A DNA stretch of 6,736 nt. Source: Candidatus Methanogaster sp. UBA203. Its GTDB lineage: Archaea; Halobacteriota; Methanosarcinia; Methanosarcinales; Methanogasteraceae. Of the stretch, positions 1 to 6,077 are shown one piece after another. The translations under genes and the position numbers were made by a program. The stretch is taken from assembly GCA_002503595.1 (NCBI GenBank), contig DASC01000141.1, positions 1-6,736 on the forward strand, in the 5' to 3' direction. Numbering within the stretch: position 1 is the first letter of the stretch; each line of letters opens with the position of its first letter. A model generated the notes under the pieces. The model saw only the letters and a program-made list of their open reading frames with translations. It made no database searches and was not told where the DNA came from.

Positions 1-38
1 TACTTAAGAAACTGGGTAAAAGGGCGTGCACGATATAG
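1..38 (+). CDS. Possible 3' end of an upstream gene (partial)
   Basis: In the frame beginning at base 3 the sequence reads LKKLGKRACTI and stops at TAG (36-38), directly abutting the ATG of trm5 at 39. The basic, Lys/Arg-rich tail and the zero-base junction would fit the end of a co-transcribed gene, with trm5 translated by coupling. Only eleven codons are visible, so neither the gene nor the frame can be confirmed. The alternative is that this is simply the trm5 leader. Confidence 0.25.
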   Translation, partial: LKKLGKRACTI

Positions 39-1178
39 ATGACGGTAAAACACGAACGGCTCTGGTGTGTGCAGGTACCCAAACAAAGCGGCGAATCTGT
101 TCGCGGTTTGCTTGTCGGGATGGGTGCATTTAAGAGGGACGCAGCGGTTCAGAGGGATGATGATTATCTGTATTTCCCGGTTAAATATGAAATCGAGATC
201 GCGGATAAATTTCCTGATGTTAGACTCCTGCAGAGGGACTTTGAGTGCGTAGAAAAGCAAACGTTCGAGAATATCCTCGGATTTACCCCGTCTTATGACA
301 TGATCGGGGATATTGCGATCATCGATGCCGACGATCCCGATGCAGAGATGATCGCGGACGCCATTCTCCTGATGCACAGGAACATAAAGACCGTCCTTGG
401 AGCGCTGTCACCTGTGCAGGGTGAGTTTCGGATCCGGGATCTTCGCGTGGTTGCGGGCGAGCCAAAGACCGAGACAGTGCACAAGGAGTACGGCTGCCAG
501 TATGAGATCGATCTCGCACGCGTTTACTTCACGCAAAGACTCGCAACCGAACGAAAACGCATCGCTGATCAGGTCGGTGGCGGGGACGTCGTTGTCGATA
601 TGTTTGCAGGCGCAGGACCTTTCAGCATCCTTGCTGCAAAGTCAGCCAGTGAGGTGGTGGCGATCGATAAGAATCCGGTGGCGATCGAGTATCTGGAAAA
701 GAACGCACGGTTAAACAGGATCAGTAACATGCGAATCATCTGCAGCGATGCGGCAGACGTCGCACATGATCTCGCCCATATCGCGGATCATGTGATCATG
801 AACCTGCCGCACTCGGCAGACGAGTTCCTTGACTGTGCATTGACGATCGTAAAACCCGGCGGCATCATCCATTACTATGATATCAGGGAGGAGGATGACC
901 TGTTCGATGGCGCAGAGGCGACGATCAAGGATGCCGCAAGCGCCCGCGACATGACTGTGCGGGTTCTTGACCGGCGGATCGTCAGGTCGTACTCGCCGCA
1001 TCAGTACAATGTCGTGCTGGATGTGGAGGTGTGCGGGGGGCTGAACGCCGAGATGGACAGAACGAAGATTTTAGAGGTAGAGCCGGAGGATGATGAGATA
1101 GAAGCCATCCGAGAAGGTGAAAAGCAGTTTGTAACAGGTGAATATGTGGACTGGAAGACTTTGAAAGCGGGCAATTGA
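39..1178 (+). CDS. trm5: tRNA (guanine(37)-N1)-methyltransferase Trm5, with antitoxin-like C-terminal extension
   Basis: Trm5 uses S-adenosylmethionine to methylate N1 of G37, next to the anticodon, which prevents +1 frameshifting. The 379-residue product shows the archaeal Trm5 layout: an N-terminal region (about 1-120), then GEFRIRDL (128-135), VHKEYGC (147-153) and the SAM-binding motif VVDMFAGAGPFS (185-196). The acidic ribose-binding residue is D210 in VVAID. The catalytic NLP motif is at 255-257 within VIMNLPHS, followed by GGIIHYYDI (274-282) and VRSYSPHQYNVVLDVEV (315-331). Family members normally end just after this last strand, at about 330-340 residues. Residues 339-379 are extra and resemble a RelB-type antitoxin (listed separately). 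The ATG at 39 follows a TAG stop directly and has only a weak, distant AGGG, so translation may be coupled to an upstream gene. Family assignment is secure; the role of the extension is inferred. Confidence 0.95.
   Translation: MTVKHERLWCVQVPKQSGESVRGLLVGMGAFKRDAAVQRDDDYLYFPVKYEIEIADKFPDVRLLQRDFECVEKQTFENILGFTPSYDMIGDIAIIDADDPDAEMIADAILLMHRNIKTVLGALSPVQGEFRIRDLRVVAGEPKTETVHKEYGCQYEIDLARVYFTQRLATERKRIADQVGGGDVVVDMFAGAGPFSILAAKSASEVVAIDKNPVAIEYLEKNARLNRISNMRIICSDAADVAHDLAHIADHVIMNLPHSADEFLDCALTIVKPGGIIHYYDIREEDDLFDGAEATIKDAASARDMTVRVLDRRIVRSYSPHQYNVVLDVEVCGGLNAEMDRTKILEVEPEDDEIEAIREGEKQFVTGEYVDWKTLKAGN
1053..1178 (+). other. RelB-type antitoxin-like segment fused in frame to trm5
   Basis: This is the last 41 codons of the trm5 frame, opening with an internal ATG (Trm5 M339). 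It reads as an acidic stretch EVEPEDDEIEAI (346-357) followed by REGEKQFVTGEYVDWKTLK (358-376). The pattern 'acidic helix - EGE/K - GEY - (V/I)xW - xxLK' is typical of short archaeal RelB-like antitoxins, which usually start and end close to these limits. No stop separates it from trm5. A RelE-like toxin remnant follows immediately, as expected for a relBE pair. The internal ATG has no good ribosome binding site at the usual distance (a GGAGGTG lies at 1025-1031, about 21 bases upstream), so separate expression is possible but not favoured. The identity rests on pattern recognition, not on a search. Confidence 0.55.
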
Positions 1179-1326
1179 CTGTACGCCATCAGTCTAACAA
1201 AACGCCGCAAAGAGTTACAACAAACTACCCGAAAAATCGAAAAATCTGGTGGAAGCAGCACTTAACGAACTCCGATATTCGTTTCCACCAGATAAATTAG
1301 ACGTTAAAAACTTAAAAAGTCACTTG
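1179..1326 (+). pseudogene. RelE/ParE-type toxin remnant, frameshifted and truncated
   Basis: Directly after the trm5 stop, the same frame gives LYAISLTK (1179-1202). One base later, in the +1 frame, the sequence continues as AAKSYNKLPEKSKNLVEAAL (1204-1263) and then NELRYSFPPDKLDVKNLKSHL (1264-1326, counted in two pieces: NELRYSFPPDK, LDVKNLKSHL). Joined, this matches the N-terminal half of a RelE-type mRNA interferase: a first beta strand, then 'KxYxKLPexxKxxVxxALxEL', then 'LDVKxLKg'. The basic C-terminal strands that carry the catalytic residues of this family are missing; the frame runs on into the promoter of the next gene and stops at 1396-1398. No start codon remains in front. It is best read as a dead toxin, and the RelB-like sequence just upstream supports this. 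Confidence 0.5.
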
Positions 1327-1344
1327 ACGCCCCTGCCCGAAGAT

Positions 1345-1354
1345 AATTTTAAAT
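1345..1354 (+). promoter_or_regulatory. Probable archaeal TATA box for the 1398 gene
   Basis: AATTTTAAAT is the most AT-rich block upstream of the gene at 1398. Transcription would start about 25 bases downstream, near 1375, giving a leader of about 20 bases that contains the strong ribosome binding site. No transcription data are available. Confidence 0.45.
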
Positions 1355-1384
1355 GCCATGACCAGATATTAAACCTGAACGAAA

Positions 1385-1391
1385 GGAGGTG
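1385..1391 (+). promoter_or_regulatory. Strong Shine-Dalgarno that fixes the start of the 1398 gene
   Basis: GGAGGTG ends six bases before the ATG at 1398. An in-frame GTG at 1389 lies inside this site and therefore cannot be the true start, so the protein begins MVEIPELSKEE. Confidence 0.8.
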
Positions 1392-1397
1392 CAAGTA

Positions 1398-1862
1398 ATG
1401 GTAGAGATACCTGAACTAAGTAAGGAAGAGATCCAGAAGATCGCTTCAGAGATGTTTGTTGGAATTTTGGTAGGTACAGGAGCTTACATCCGGCAAAAAA
1501 TGGGACCGGAGGCAGAGGATGAACTTGGGACCATGGCAGCGCAGGGCTGTGCCATGAACCTTAACGCACTGGGCGTAGATACTCCGCTTAAATACGCGCT
1601 CCACTATGCAACCATGAGTAAAAACCTGCATGGCAGCGATGCCCGAGTAGAAGGCGATTCCGGGAGTGCCATTCTCGATACGAAGACGTGTGCTACGTTA
1701 AAGGCAGCCATGGAATTCAAGGAGAAGGGAATGCCGATATCCCGAGAAGAGTACTGCCGTGGTTGCATAGACGGATACCACAAGAAAGTGGCAGCGAACA
1801 TCGGGTTGAACCTGGACGCAACGTTTACGGAAGATGGGTGCAGGATGACGATAACAAGGTGA
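1398..1862 (+). CDS. Small cysteine-containing protein of unknown function (154 aa)
   Basis: I do not recognise this protein with confidence. It is soluble, with no signal peptide or membrane helix. It has an amphipathic N-terminus (ELSKEEIQKIASEMF, 6-20) and a glycine-containing segment GILVGTGAY (22-30). Five cysteines follow: C51 (QGCAMN), C98 (TKTCAT), C120 and C123 (EEYCRGCIDGY) and C148 (EDGCRMTI). The C-x2-C pair followed by a late 'DGCRMTI' strand recalls small-molecule or metal-binding families such as V4R and L-2-amino-thiazoline-4-carboxylic acid hydrolase-like proteins, but this is only a resemblance. The cysteines could ligate a metal or cluster, or be redox active. The gene has its own TATA-like box and a strong ribosome binding site, suggesting substantial expression. 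A methyltransferase gene follows 22 bases downstream, probably in the same transcript, and could act on the same substrate. Confidence 0.8.
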   Translation: MVEIPELSKEEIQKIASEMFVGILVGTGAYIRQKMGPEAEDELGTMAAQGCAMNLNALGVDTPLKYALHYATMSKNLHGSDARVEGDSGSAILDTKTCATLKAAMEFKEKGMPISREEYCRGCIDGYHKKVAANIGLNLDATFTEDGCRMTITR

Positions 1863-1884
1863 TCCGGAAGCTGCTATTCACATA

Positions 1885-2658
1885 ATGCCAGAGATAAACA
1901 TCCCGAAATACTACGACAACCTCGCATCCGACTACGATACGAGATTCGTAAATCCGCAACTCGACTACATGCGGACGGTCGAGGATTCGGTGCTGTCTGA
2001 TAACTTGGAGGATCTGCACGGCATCATCCTCGATGTCGGCTGCGGGACCGGGAAACAGACGCTTGATCTGGCAGGGCAGGGCTTTGACGTGATCGGTCTC
2101 GACATCTCTTCAGAGATGATCCGCACCGCAAAGAAGAAGGCAGAGGATGCGGGGCTTTCGATACCGTTTGTCATCGCAAGTGCGGATGCGCTCCCGTTTA
2201 AGGAGGGGTGCGTATCGATGCTCATCTCGATGTTTGGCGCGTATAGCCATATCCCGGAGTACGATCGTGCATTTTGCGAGATGCACCGCGTACTTGCAGA
2301 GGGGGGCAGGGCTATATTCACCATCGTTAACCGGTGGAATCTTAACTGGTGGCTCATGCACACGCTTGTTGGAAACCGTGACTGGATCAGGCACGCCCTT
2401 AAAAACAGGGACTTCGTAATTGACGGACTCTGGACGTATTATTTCTCAAGAAACGAACTCAGGAGGAAGATGAAGGGCGCAGGGTTTCAGAAGGCGCGCG
2501 TTGGCAGTGTGATGATCTTCCTGTACCCGCATCTGCAGCGCATCGAAGCGGATGCCTCCCTCTACCTGCGAGTTTTCGGCAGGATCGAGAACATGCTGCG
2601 CTGGATCTTCCCGTTTAACGGTCTCGGCTACTACCTGCTTGCAATCTGCACGAAATAA
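1885..2658 (+). CDS. Class I SAM-dependent methyltransferase (UbiE/COQ5-like group)
   Basis: The 257-residue protein has the Rossmann-type methyltransferase signatures. Motif I is ILDVGCGTGKQ (48-58), with the acidic ribose-binding residue in GLDIS (D73). ADALPF (100-105) is the usual adenine-contacting loop, and HRVLAEGGRAIFTI (134-147) is the post-motif strand. The N-terminal IPKYYDNLASDYDTRF (6-21) is the 'Y(Y/F)DxxAxxYD' opening common in methyltransferase families 11 and 25. After about residue 150 comes a variable, aromatic-rich region (RWNLNWWLMH at 150-159, hydrophobic end FNGLGYYLLAICTK), which probably determines the substrate and may contact a lipid or other hydrophobic molecule. 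The substrate cannot be named. The ATG lies 22 bases after the preceding stop with only a weak GGA-containing site, consistent with read-through transcription from the upstream promoter. Confidence 0.88.
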   Translation: MPEINIPKYYDNLASDYDTRFVNPQLDYMRTVEDSVLSDNLEDLHGIILDVGCGTGKQTLDLAGQGFDVIGLDISSEMIRTAKKKAEDAGLSIPFVIASADALPFKEGCVSMLISMFGAYSHIPEYDRAFCEMHRVLAEGGRAIFTIVNRWNLNWWLMHTLVGNRDWIRHALKNRDFVIDGLWTYYFSRNELRRKMKGAGFQKARVGSVMIFLYPHLQRIEADASLYLRVFGRIENMLRWIFPFNGLGYYLLAICTK

Positions 2659-2897
2659 TCGAACATGCTCAGCCGGGTTGTGGTAAATCAGCACTGAACA
2701 TGGAAACGATTAGATTGATGAAATCCGTGTAATTTGCGTTAATGGCTTCGCCGCTGCTCGCTCTGCTTGCAGACAGTGTCTAAAAGACTTATGAGCCACA
2801 GATTAACACTGATTTCGCAGATTACTGGTTATCTGTGATGTTGGATCCATTTAATAGCTCCACCTAATATTGAACAGTTACAGCAAGTTGACCAGCC
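2659..2897. repeat. Non-coding spacer with degenerate dispersed extragenic repeats
   Basis: This 239-base stretch lies between two convergent genes. Two pieces resemble a widely seen extragenic repeat built from words such as 'CACAGATTAACAC' and 'TGTGTTAATCTGTGG'. The first is ATCCGTGTAATTTGCGTTAA (2722-2741), in one orientation. The second is GAGCCACAGATTAACACTGA (2793-2812), in the other, followed by TTTCGCAGATTA. The second piece can fold through CACAGAT (2797-2803) and ATCTGTG (2831-2837). The copies are imperfect, so this is probably an eroded element. No coding frame or T-run terminator is evident. Confidence 0.45.
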
Positions 2898-4109
2898 TCA
2901 CCTCATAAGAGCCATCTTCAGAAAAGCACTCATACTCTTCCGGTTCATCAGGAGTTTCCGGACGACAACGGACGGATGATCCATATCCCCGTATCTCGTG
3001 ATCAGATCCAGCAGTTCACCGTCATCCAGCACTCTGATCAGCCGGTTGATCTCGGAATCAGAAAGACGCGTCATCCATTCATTAATCCTCCTTCCGATCG
3101 CAAGTTCCCTCCCGATTCTACCCCTCCAGAGTTTATCATATTCGGAGAGTCGCCTGGCAGACGTATCCCCCTCCATGACCGCGTCTGCTGCTATCTTTCC
3201 CGCGATCTTTGCGCACACAGCCCCGGGATACACGCCTCCGCCTGACGTCGGCTTGACCTGCCCCGCAGCATCGCCAACGATCAGCAGACCATCGGCTGCC
3301 GTTTGCTGTGGTACACTGATCGGGATTCCACCAAGCGCGATGCCTGCGATTCCGGGATCGCACTTTTCAGATACGACCGGGTGCTCTGCGATCAGCCGTT
3401 TCAGATGAGCCCATGCGGACTCATGCTCCACTCCCGATCCCGACCCCGGTCGGACTGCAAGCCCGATGCGTGCGCTACGGTGGTACGGGATCGCCCACGC
3501 AAAGAACCCGGGAGCGCACGATCCCGGGAATATCTCGACAAATCGAGGATCCTCGAAGTCGTAGACCGTGCTGACCTGTGCGCCAGAGAGAACCGTGTCT
3601 GGCGTATCGAGACCAGCCCACCGTGCGATGCGGCTCTGTACCCCGTCCGCCCCGATGACCACATCAGCCCCGATCACGTCCGGCTCGCCTTCGATTGTGA
3701 CATGGAGGATCCTCCGGCGCCCACGCCCATGTGCCTCCCTGCCGATATCGATACCGACAACACGCGTGCGCATGAGGATATCTGCGCCGGACCGGACTGC
3801 ATTCTCTGCGAGCGTGCGGTCAAATATCCTGCGATCGACCACGTACGCCTTGATCTCGCCGCCTGATATGCGGATCCGCCGCCGGTCAGGCGCATACACA
3901 AACGCGCCTGTGATCGGGTGAAATCCGCTATCCGGAACGACTTCGCACTCCCGGATCGCGCTCGTGCTCAGCAGGCCTGCGCACTGCACAGGCGACCCGA
4001 TGGATGCATGTTCCTCGATGATTAGTGTTTTCGCTCCGTTTTTTGCGGCGTACTTCGCTGCCAGACAGCCGGCAGGTCCGGCGCCGACCACAACAATATC
4101 ATAATCCAT
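2898..4109 (-). CDS. Geranylgeranyl reductase family flavoprotein (archaeal lipid saturation)
   Basis: Members of this family are FAD enzymes that saturate the geranylgeranyl chains of archaeal ether lipids or of related isoprenoid quinones and alcohols, at the membrane surface. The 403-residue product opens with the dinucleotide-binding motif VVVGAGPAGCLAA (6-18) and acidic IIEEH (30-34). SPVQCAGLLS (39-48) contains the conserved cysteine near the flavin. VIGADGVQSRIARWAG (151-166) is the second FAD motif. FFAWAIP (202-208) matches the 'YxWxFP' substrate motif. GDAAGQVKPTSGGGVYPG (279-296) is the conserved FAD/active-site motif, and a helical C-terminus follows. The ATG at 4109 is preferred because GGAG (4118-4115) lies five bases upstream. 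An in-frame TTG at 4136 would add nine residues before it but has no such site. The gene is divergent from uspA. Digeranylgeranylglycerophospholipid reductase is likely, but archaea often carry several paralogues, so the exact substrate is unproven. Confidence 0.87.
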   Translation of the reverse strand: MDYDIVVVGAGPAGCLAAKYAAKNGAKTLIIEEHASIGSPVQCAGLLSTSAIRECEVVPDSGFHPITGAFVYAPDRRRIRISGGEIKAYVVDRRIFDRTLAENAVRSGADILMRTRVVGIDIGREAHGRGRRRILHVTIEGEPDVIGADVVIGADGVQSRIARWAGLDTPDTVLSGAQVSTVYDFEDPRFVEIFPGSCAPGFFAWAIPYHRSARIGLAVRPGSGSGVEHESAWAHLKRLIAEHPVVSEKCDPGIAGIALGGIPISVPQQTAADGLLIVGDAAGQVKPTSGGGVYPGAVCAKIAGKIAADAVMEGDTSARRLSEYDKLWRGRIGRELAIGRRINEWMTRLSDSEINRLIRVLDDGELLDLITRYGDMDHPSVVVRKLLMNRKSMSAFLKMALMR

Positions 4110-4114
4110 GTTTA

Positions 4115-4118
4115 CTCC
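4115..4118 (-). promoter_or_regulatory. Shine-Dalgarno for the reductase gene
   Basis: On the minus strand GGAG stands five bases before the ATG at 4109. It supports that start over the TTG at 4136. Confidence 0.65.
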
Positions 4119-4150
4119 GGAAATATCAGCGCTCAACTACGTCCCGCAAC

Positions 4151-4160
4151 TCCTTAAACG
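4151..4160 (-). promoter_or_regulatory. Possible TATA box for the reductase gene
   Basis: Minus-strand CGTTTAAGGA lies so that transcription would begin near 4130, about 20 bases before the ATG at 4109. A second AT-rich block, GCATTTAATG (4200-4191), is an alternative. The whole divergent spacer (4110-4264) holds no gene. For uspA the only weak candidate is ACCTTATCT (4222-4230). Confidence 0.3.
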
Positions 4161-4264
4161 CTTGTGGCCCAACTTCTCCATCTCCCGGATCATTAAATGC
4201 TCCATCACCCCTCAACACAAAACCTTATCTCATTCCACGGCAATCCGGTAAATGAGATGATCTT

Positions 4265-4708
4265 ATGGAGAGTGAATTATACAAAAAGATCCTAATCGCG
4301 ACCGACGGCTCAGAGAACACCAAAAAGGCGGTTGACTACGGCATCGAACTCGCCCGCATCGCAGAGGCGGATGTCCGCGCTGTATACGTCCTCGATGCAG
4401 GCGCGTTTGCAACACTGCCGATGGACGCTGCGTGGGAGAGTATGTACGAACTGATACGCGCCGAAGGCAAAGACGCTCTGGAGTACGTGGAAGATCGTGG
4501 CAGGGAATCCGGCGTACCTGTTGAGTGCAGCATTCTGGAAGGGCATCCTGCGAGCGAGATCGTTCTCTATGCACAGGAGAACGAGATCGACCTGATCGTG
4601 ATGGGCACGCTTGGCAAGACCGGGCTTGATCGAATCCTTGTCGGAAGCGTTGCCACCAAGGTCGTCCACACGTCCACCATTCCTGTGATGGTTGTTCATG
4701 GCAGCTGA
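4265..4708 (+). CDS. UspA-type universal stress protein, ATP-binding class
   Basis: The 147-residue protein is a single, full-length Usp domain. It starts with the beta strand and acidic residue KILIATDGSE (8-17), continues with a helix (AVDYGIELARIAEA, 22-35) and EGHPASEIVLYAQE (92-105), and ends with IDLIVMGTLGKTGLDRI (108-124) LVGSVATKVV (125-134) and IPVMVV (139-144). The ATP-binding signature G-x2-G-x9-G-S is present as G114, G117, G127 and S128. It should therefore bind ATP and form the usual dimer. Such proteins respond to stress or energy state in the cytoplasm, but the specific role is unknown. The ribosome binding site is weak. The 3' end overlaps the 3' end of the convergent marker 9 gene by 13 bases. 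Confidence 0.93.
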   Translation: MESELYKKILIATDGSENTKKAVDYGIELARIAEADVRAVYVLDAGAFATLPMDAAWESMYELIRAEGKDALEYVEDRGRESGVPVECSILEGHPASEIVLYAQENEIDLIVMGTLGKTGLDRILVGSVATKVVHTSTIPVMVVHGS

Positions 4709-5862
4709 GATTGAGAGTTTCTGAGGCGCTCCAAAATACCTTCAGAGAGACGTTTCTTGAGTTTCATATACTCAACTCCTGAAATGCCGATCTGATCGAG
4801 CACAGCGTCCCGCATGAAGCACGGTTTTGTGAGTTTGCAGCACCATATCAGCGTCCCGAAGCAGGTGTTATCCCCGAGTTCGAGCGGTGTCCCGCGTGAG
4901 AGTTCGACTTTTAAGTCTGCAAACTCCTGCGGCGTCAGCCCGTACCTGCGGAGCACCCGCTGGATCGCACACCGCTTGACAGGCAGGCAGCAGAACGTGA
5001 GTGCCCGATCGTCGCCCCCGCTGCAGATATGCTTTGGCGCATTGTACCAGCCGGTCTGCTTCTGAAAGGTGGTGACAGAGCGGACAAGATCATCAATCAC
5101 TCCTGGAATCTTGGGCACGGCTCGCGCAAGCGAGACCATGTCTGCACCGTATCCGAACATATCCTTTGCACTTCTGAAATCCGTGACTGAATTGTTGCCT
5201 ATGATGAAGAGACCGGTGGCATTTCTTACCGCCTTGATCGCATTATAGTCAGCACCGAATCCGGGTTCCATAGCATCGATGTGAATCATATCCGCGCCTG
5301 CCTCCTCGATCGCCACCGCAAGTTCGCGGTCGTCAACGATTCCGGATCTGGTCTTTACAGAGAGGACAACCTCTGTCTTCTTAATCTTCGAGATGATCGA
5401 TCCAAGTTTCTGCAAATCCTGAAGAAGAGGTTCGCCCACGCCGATATCTGTCATCTCCGGCTGTCGGCAATGGCAATCGATCTCAAGGATTGCGCCATAC
5501 TCTTTTGCAAGAAGTGCCGCCTCCATTAGCGGCGTAATTTCTGTGCTTCTGACGTTGAGTGCGATTGTGGGGTGGTCATCCATCCCTTTCAAGCAATCGA
5601 GTTCGCCTCGCAGATGTTTAATCGGCTCGGGTGTCACAAATTCAGCACGCCTGCGCTCGTTAATGCTTTTCGCTGCCTCGTTTGTCGCATCGTCCAGATT
5701 GTATCCGCCGATCACGGCAAGCCCCGCGCTCATCGCGTGATCCCTGACAAAATCGATGTTTGTGATGCCTGCCATCGGTGCAAGCGCGATCGGATTTTTG
5801 ATGTGTGTGTAGCCAACGTGTATGTCAAATTCGGTCAAATAAACGCCTCTGTCTGCTGACAT
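4696..5862 (-). CDS. Methanogenesis marker protein 9 (Dus/DHODH-like barrel plus Cys-rich domain)
   Basis: The 388-residue protein has two parts. Residues about 20-265 form an FMN-type TIM barrel like tRNA-dihydrouridine synthase or dihydroorotate dehydrogenase: NPIALAPMAGITNIDFV (23-39), ALNVRS (101-106), EIDCHCRQPEMTDIGVGEPL (127-146), VVLSVKTRSG (165-174), MIHIDAMEP (192-200) and IIGNNSV (220-226). The C-terminal part, about 275-375, is the marker 9 domain, rich in cysteine: C280, C291-C292, C298, C334, C341-C342 and C348. These could bind an iron-sulfur cluster or another metal. The protein family is known as a phylogenetic marker of methanogens and anaerobic methane oxidisers; I know of no established reaction. 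The ATG at 5862 has no Shine-Dalgarno. An in-frame TTG at 5838 has GAGG seven bases upstream (5849-5846) and would give a 380-residue protein starting MTEFDIHVG, so the start is uncertain. Confidence 0.9.
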   Translation of the reverse strand: MSADRGVYLTEFDIHVGYTHIKNPIALAPMAGITNIDFVRDHAMSAGLAVIGGYNLDDATNEAAKSINERRRAEFVTPEPIKHLRGELDCLKGMDDHPTIALNVRSTEITPLMEAALLAKEYGAILEIDCHCRQPEMTDIGVGEPLLQDLQKLGSIISKIKKTEVVLSVKTRSGIVDDRELAVAIEEAGADMIHIDAMEPGFGADYNAIKAVRNATGLFIIGNNSVTDFRSAKDMFGYGADMVSLARAVPKIPGVIDDLVRSVTTFQKQTGWYNAPKHICSGGDDRALTFCCLPVKRCAIQRVLRRYGLTPQEFADLKVELSRGTPLELGDNTCFGTLIWCCKLTKPCFMRDAVLDQIGISGVEYMKLKKRLSEGILERLRNSQSQLP

Positions 5863-5887
5863 CGGAAGATGTGCATATCAAGGTTGT

Positions 5888-6053
5888 GGTATCGCTGCTA
5901 CCGCGAGGTGTCGATAACACATTACCCGCGCGAGGCGCGTCTTGACCTCTGCGTTCATCGTGGCACCCCTCGCCCGACCGTGCCACGCTCGGAATGTAAG
6001 TCCGGAGCATCCCCGCGTGGGCGGCGGGCATCTCGCCGTGGTGCCGCGGGGAT
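5888..6053. repeat. GC-rich cluster of five consecutive inverted repeats; candidate structured RNA or repeat element
   Basis: Between the marker 9 start and the hicA remnant no gene is convincing. By hand count 5921-6070 is about 71% G+C, well above the neighbouring genes. Perfect arms are: GGTA/TACC (5888-5891, 5899-5902); GTGT/ACAC (5908-5911, 5917-5920); CGCGC/GCGCG (5927-5931, 5935-5939); CGTGGCAC/GTGCCACG (5959-5966, 5980-5987); ATCCCCGCG/CGCGGGGAT (6009-6017, 6045-6053). The last encloses CGGCG/CGCCG (6022-6026, 6034-6038). On the minus strand this would be the 5' leader of marker 9 or a separate small RNA. It could equally be a dispersed palindromic element. I saw no RNase P, SRP or tRNA signatures. 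Confidence 0.5.
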
Positions 6054-6077
6054 TGCGCCGCCACGGGCAACTCGCGA

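Noticed and set aside
1244..1293. Inverted repeat ATCTGGTGGAA (1244-1254) / TTCCACCAGAT (1283-1293) as a trm5 terminator or transposon end
   Set aside because: It lies inside the RelE-like coding remnant, where the arms encode NLVE and FPPD, so it is probably coincidental. No T-run follows, and no target duplication or transposase is present.
1389..1397. GTG start for the 154-residue protein
   Set aside because: The GTG lies inside the Shine-Dalgarno GGAGGTG; the ATG at 1398 is correctly spaced.
3303..3866. Plus-strand open frame of 187 residues
   Set aside because: It lies wholly antisense to the geranylgeranyl reductase, shows no domain features and is Cys/Arg/Pro-rich in the way typical of shadow frames.
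5863..6077. RNase P RNA, SRP RNA or tRNA gene
   Set aside because: None of the conserved core words or a cloverleaf could be found on either strand; only unassigned stems remain.
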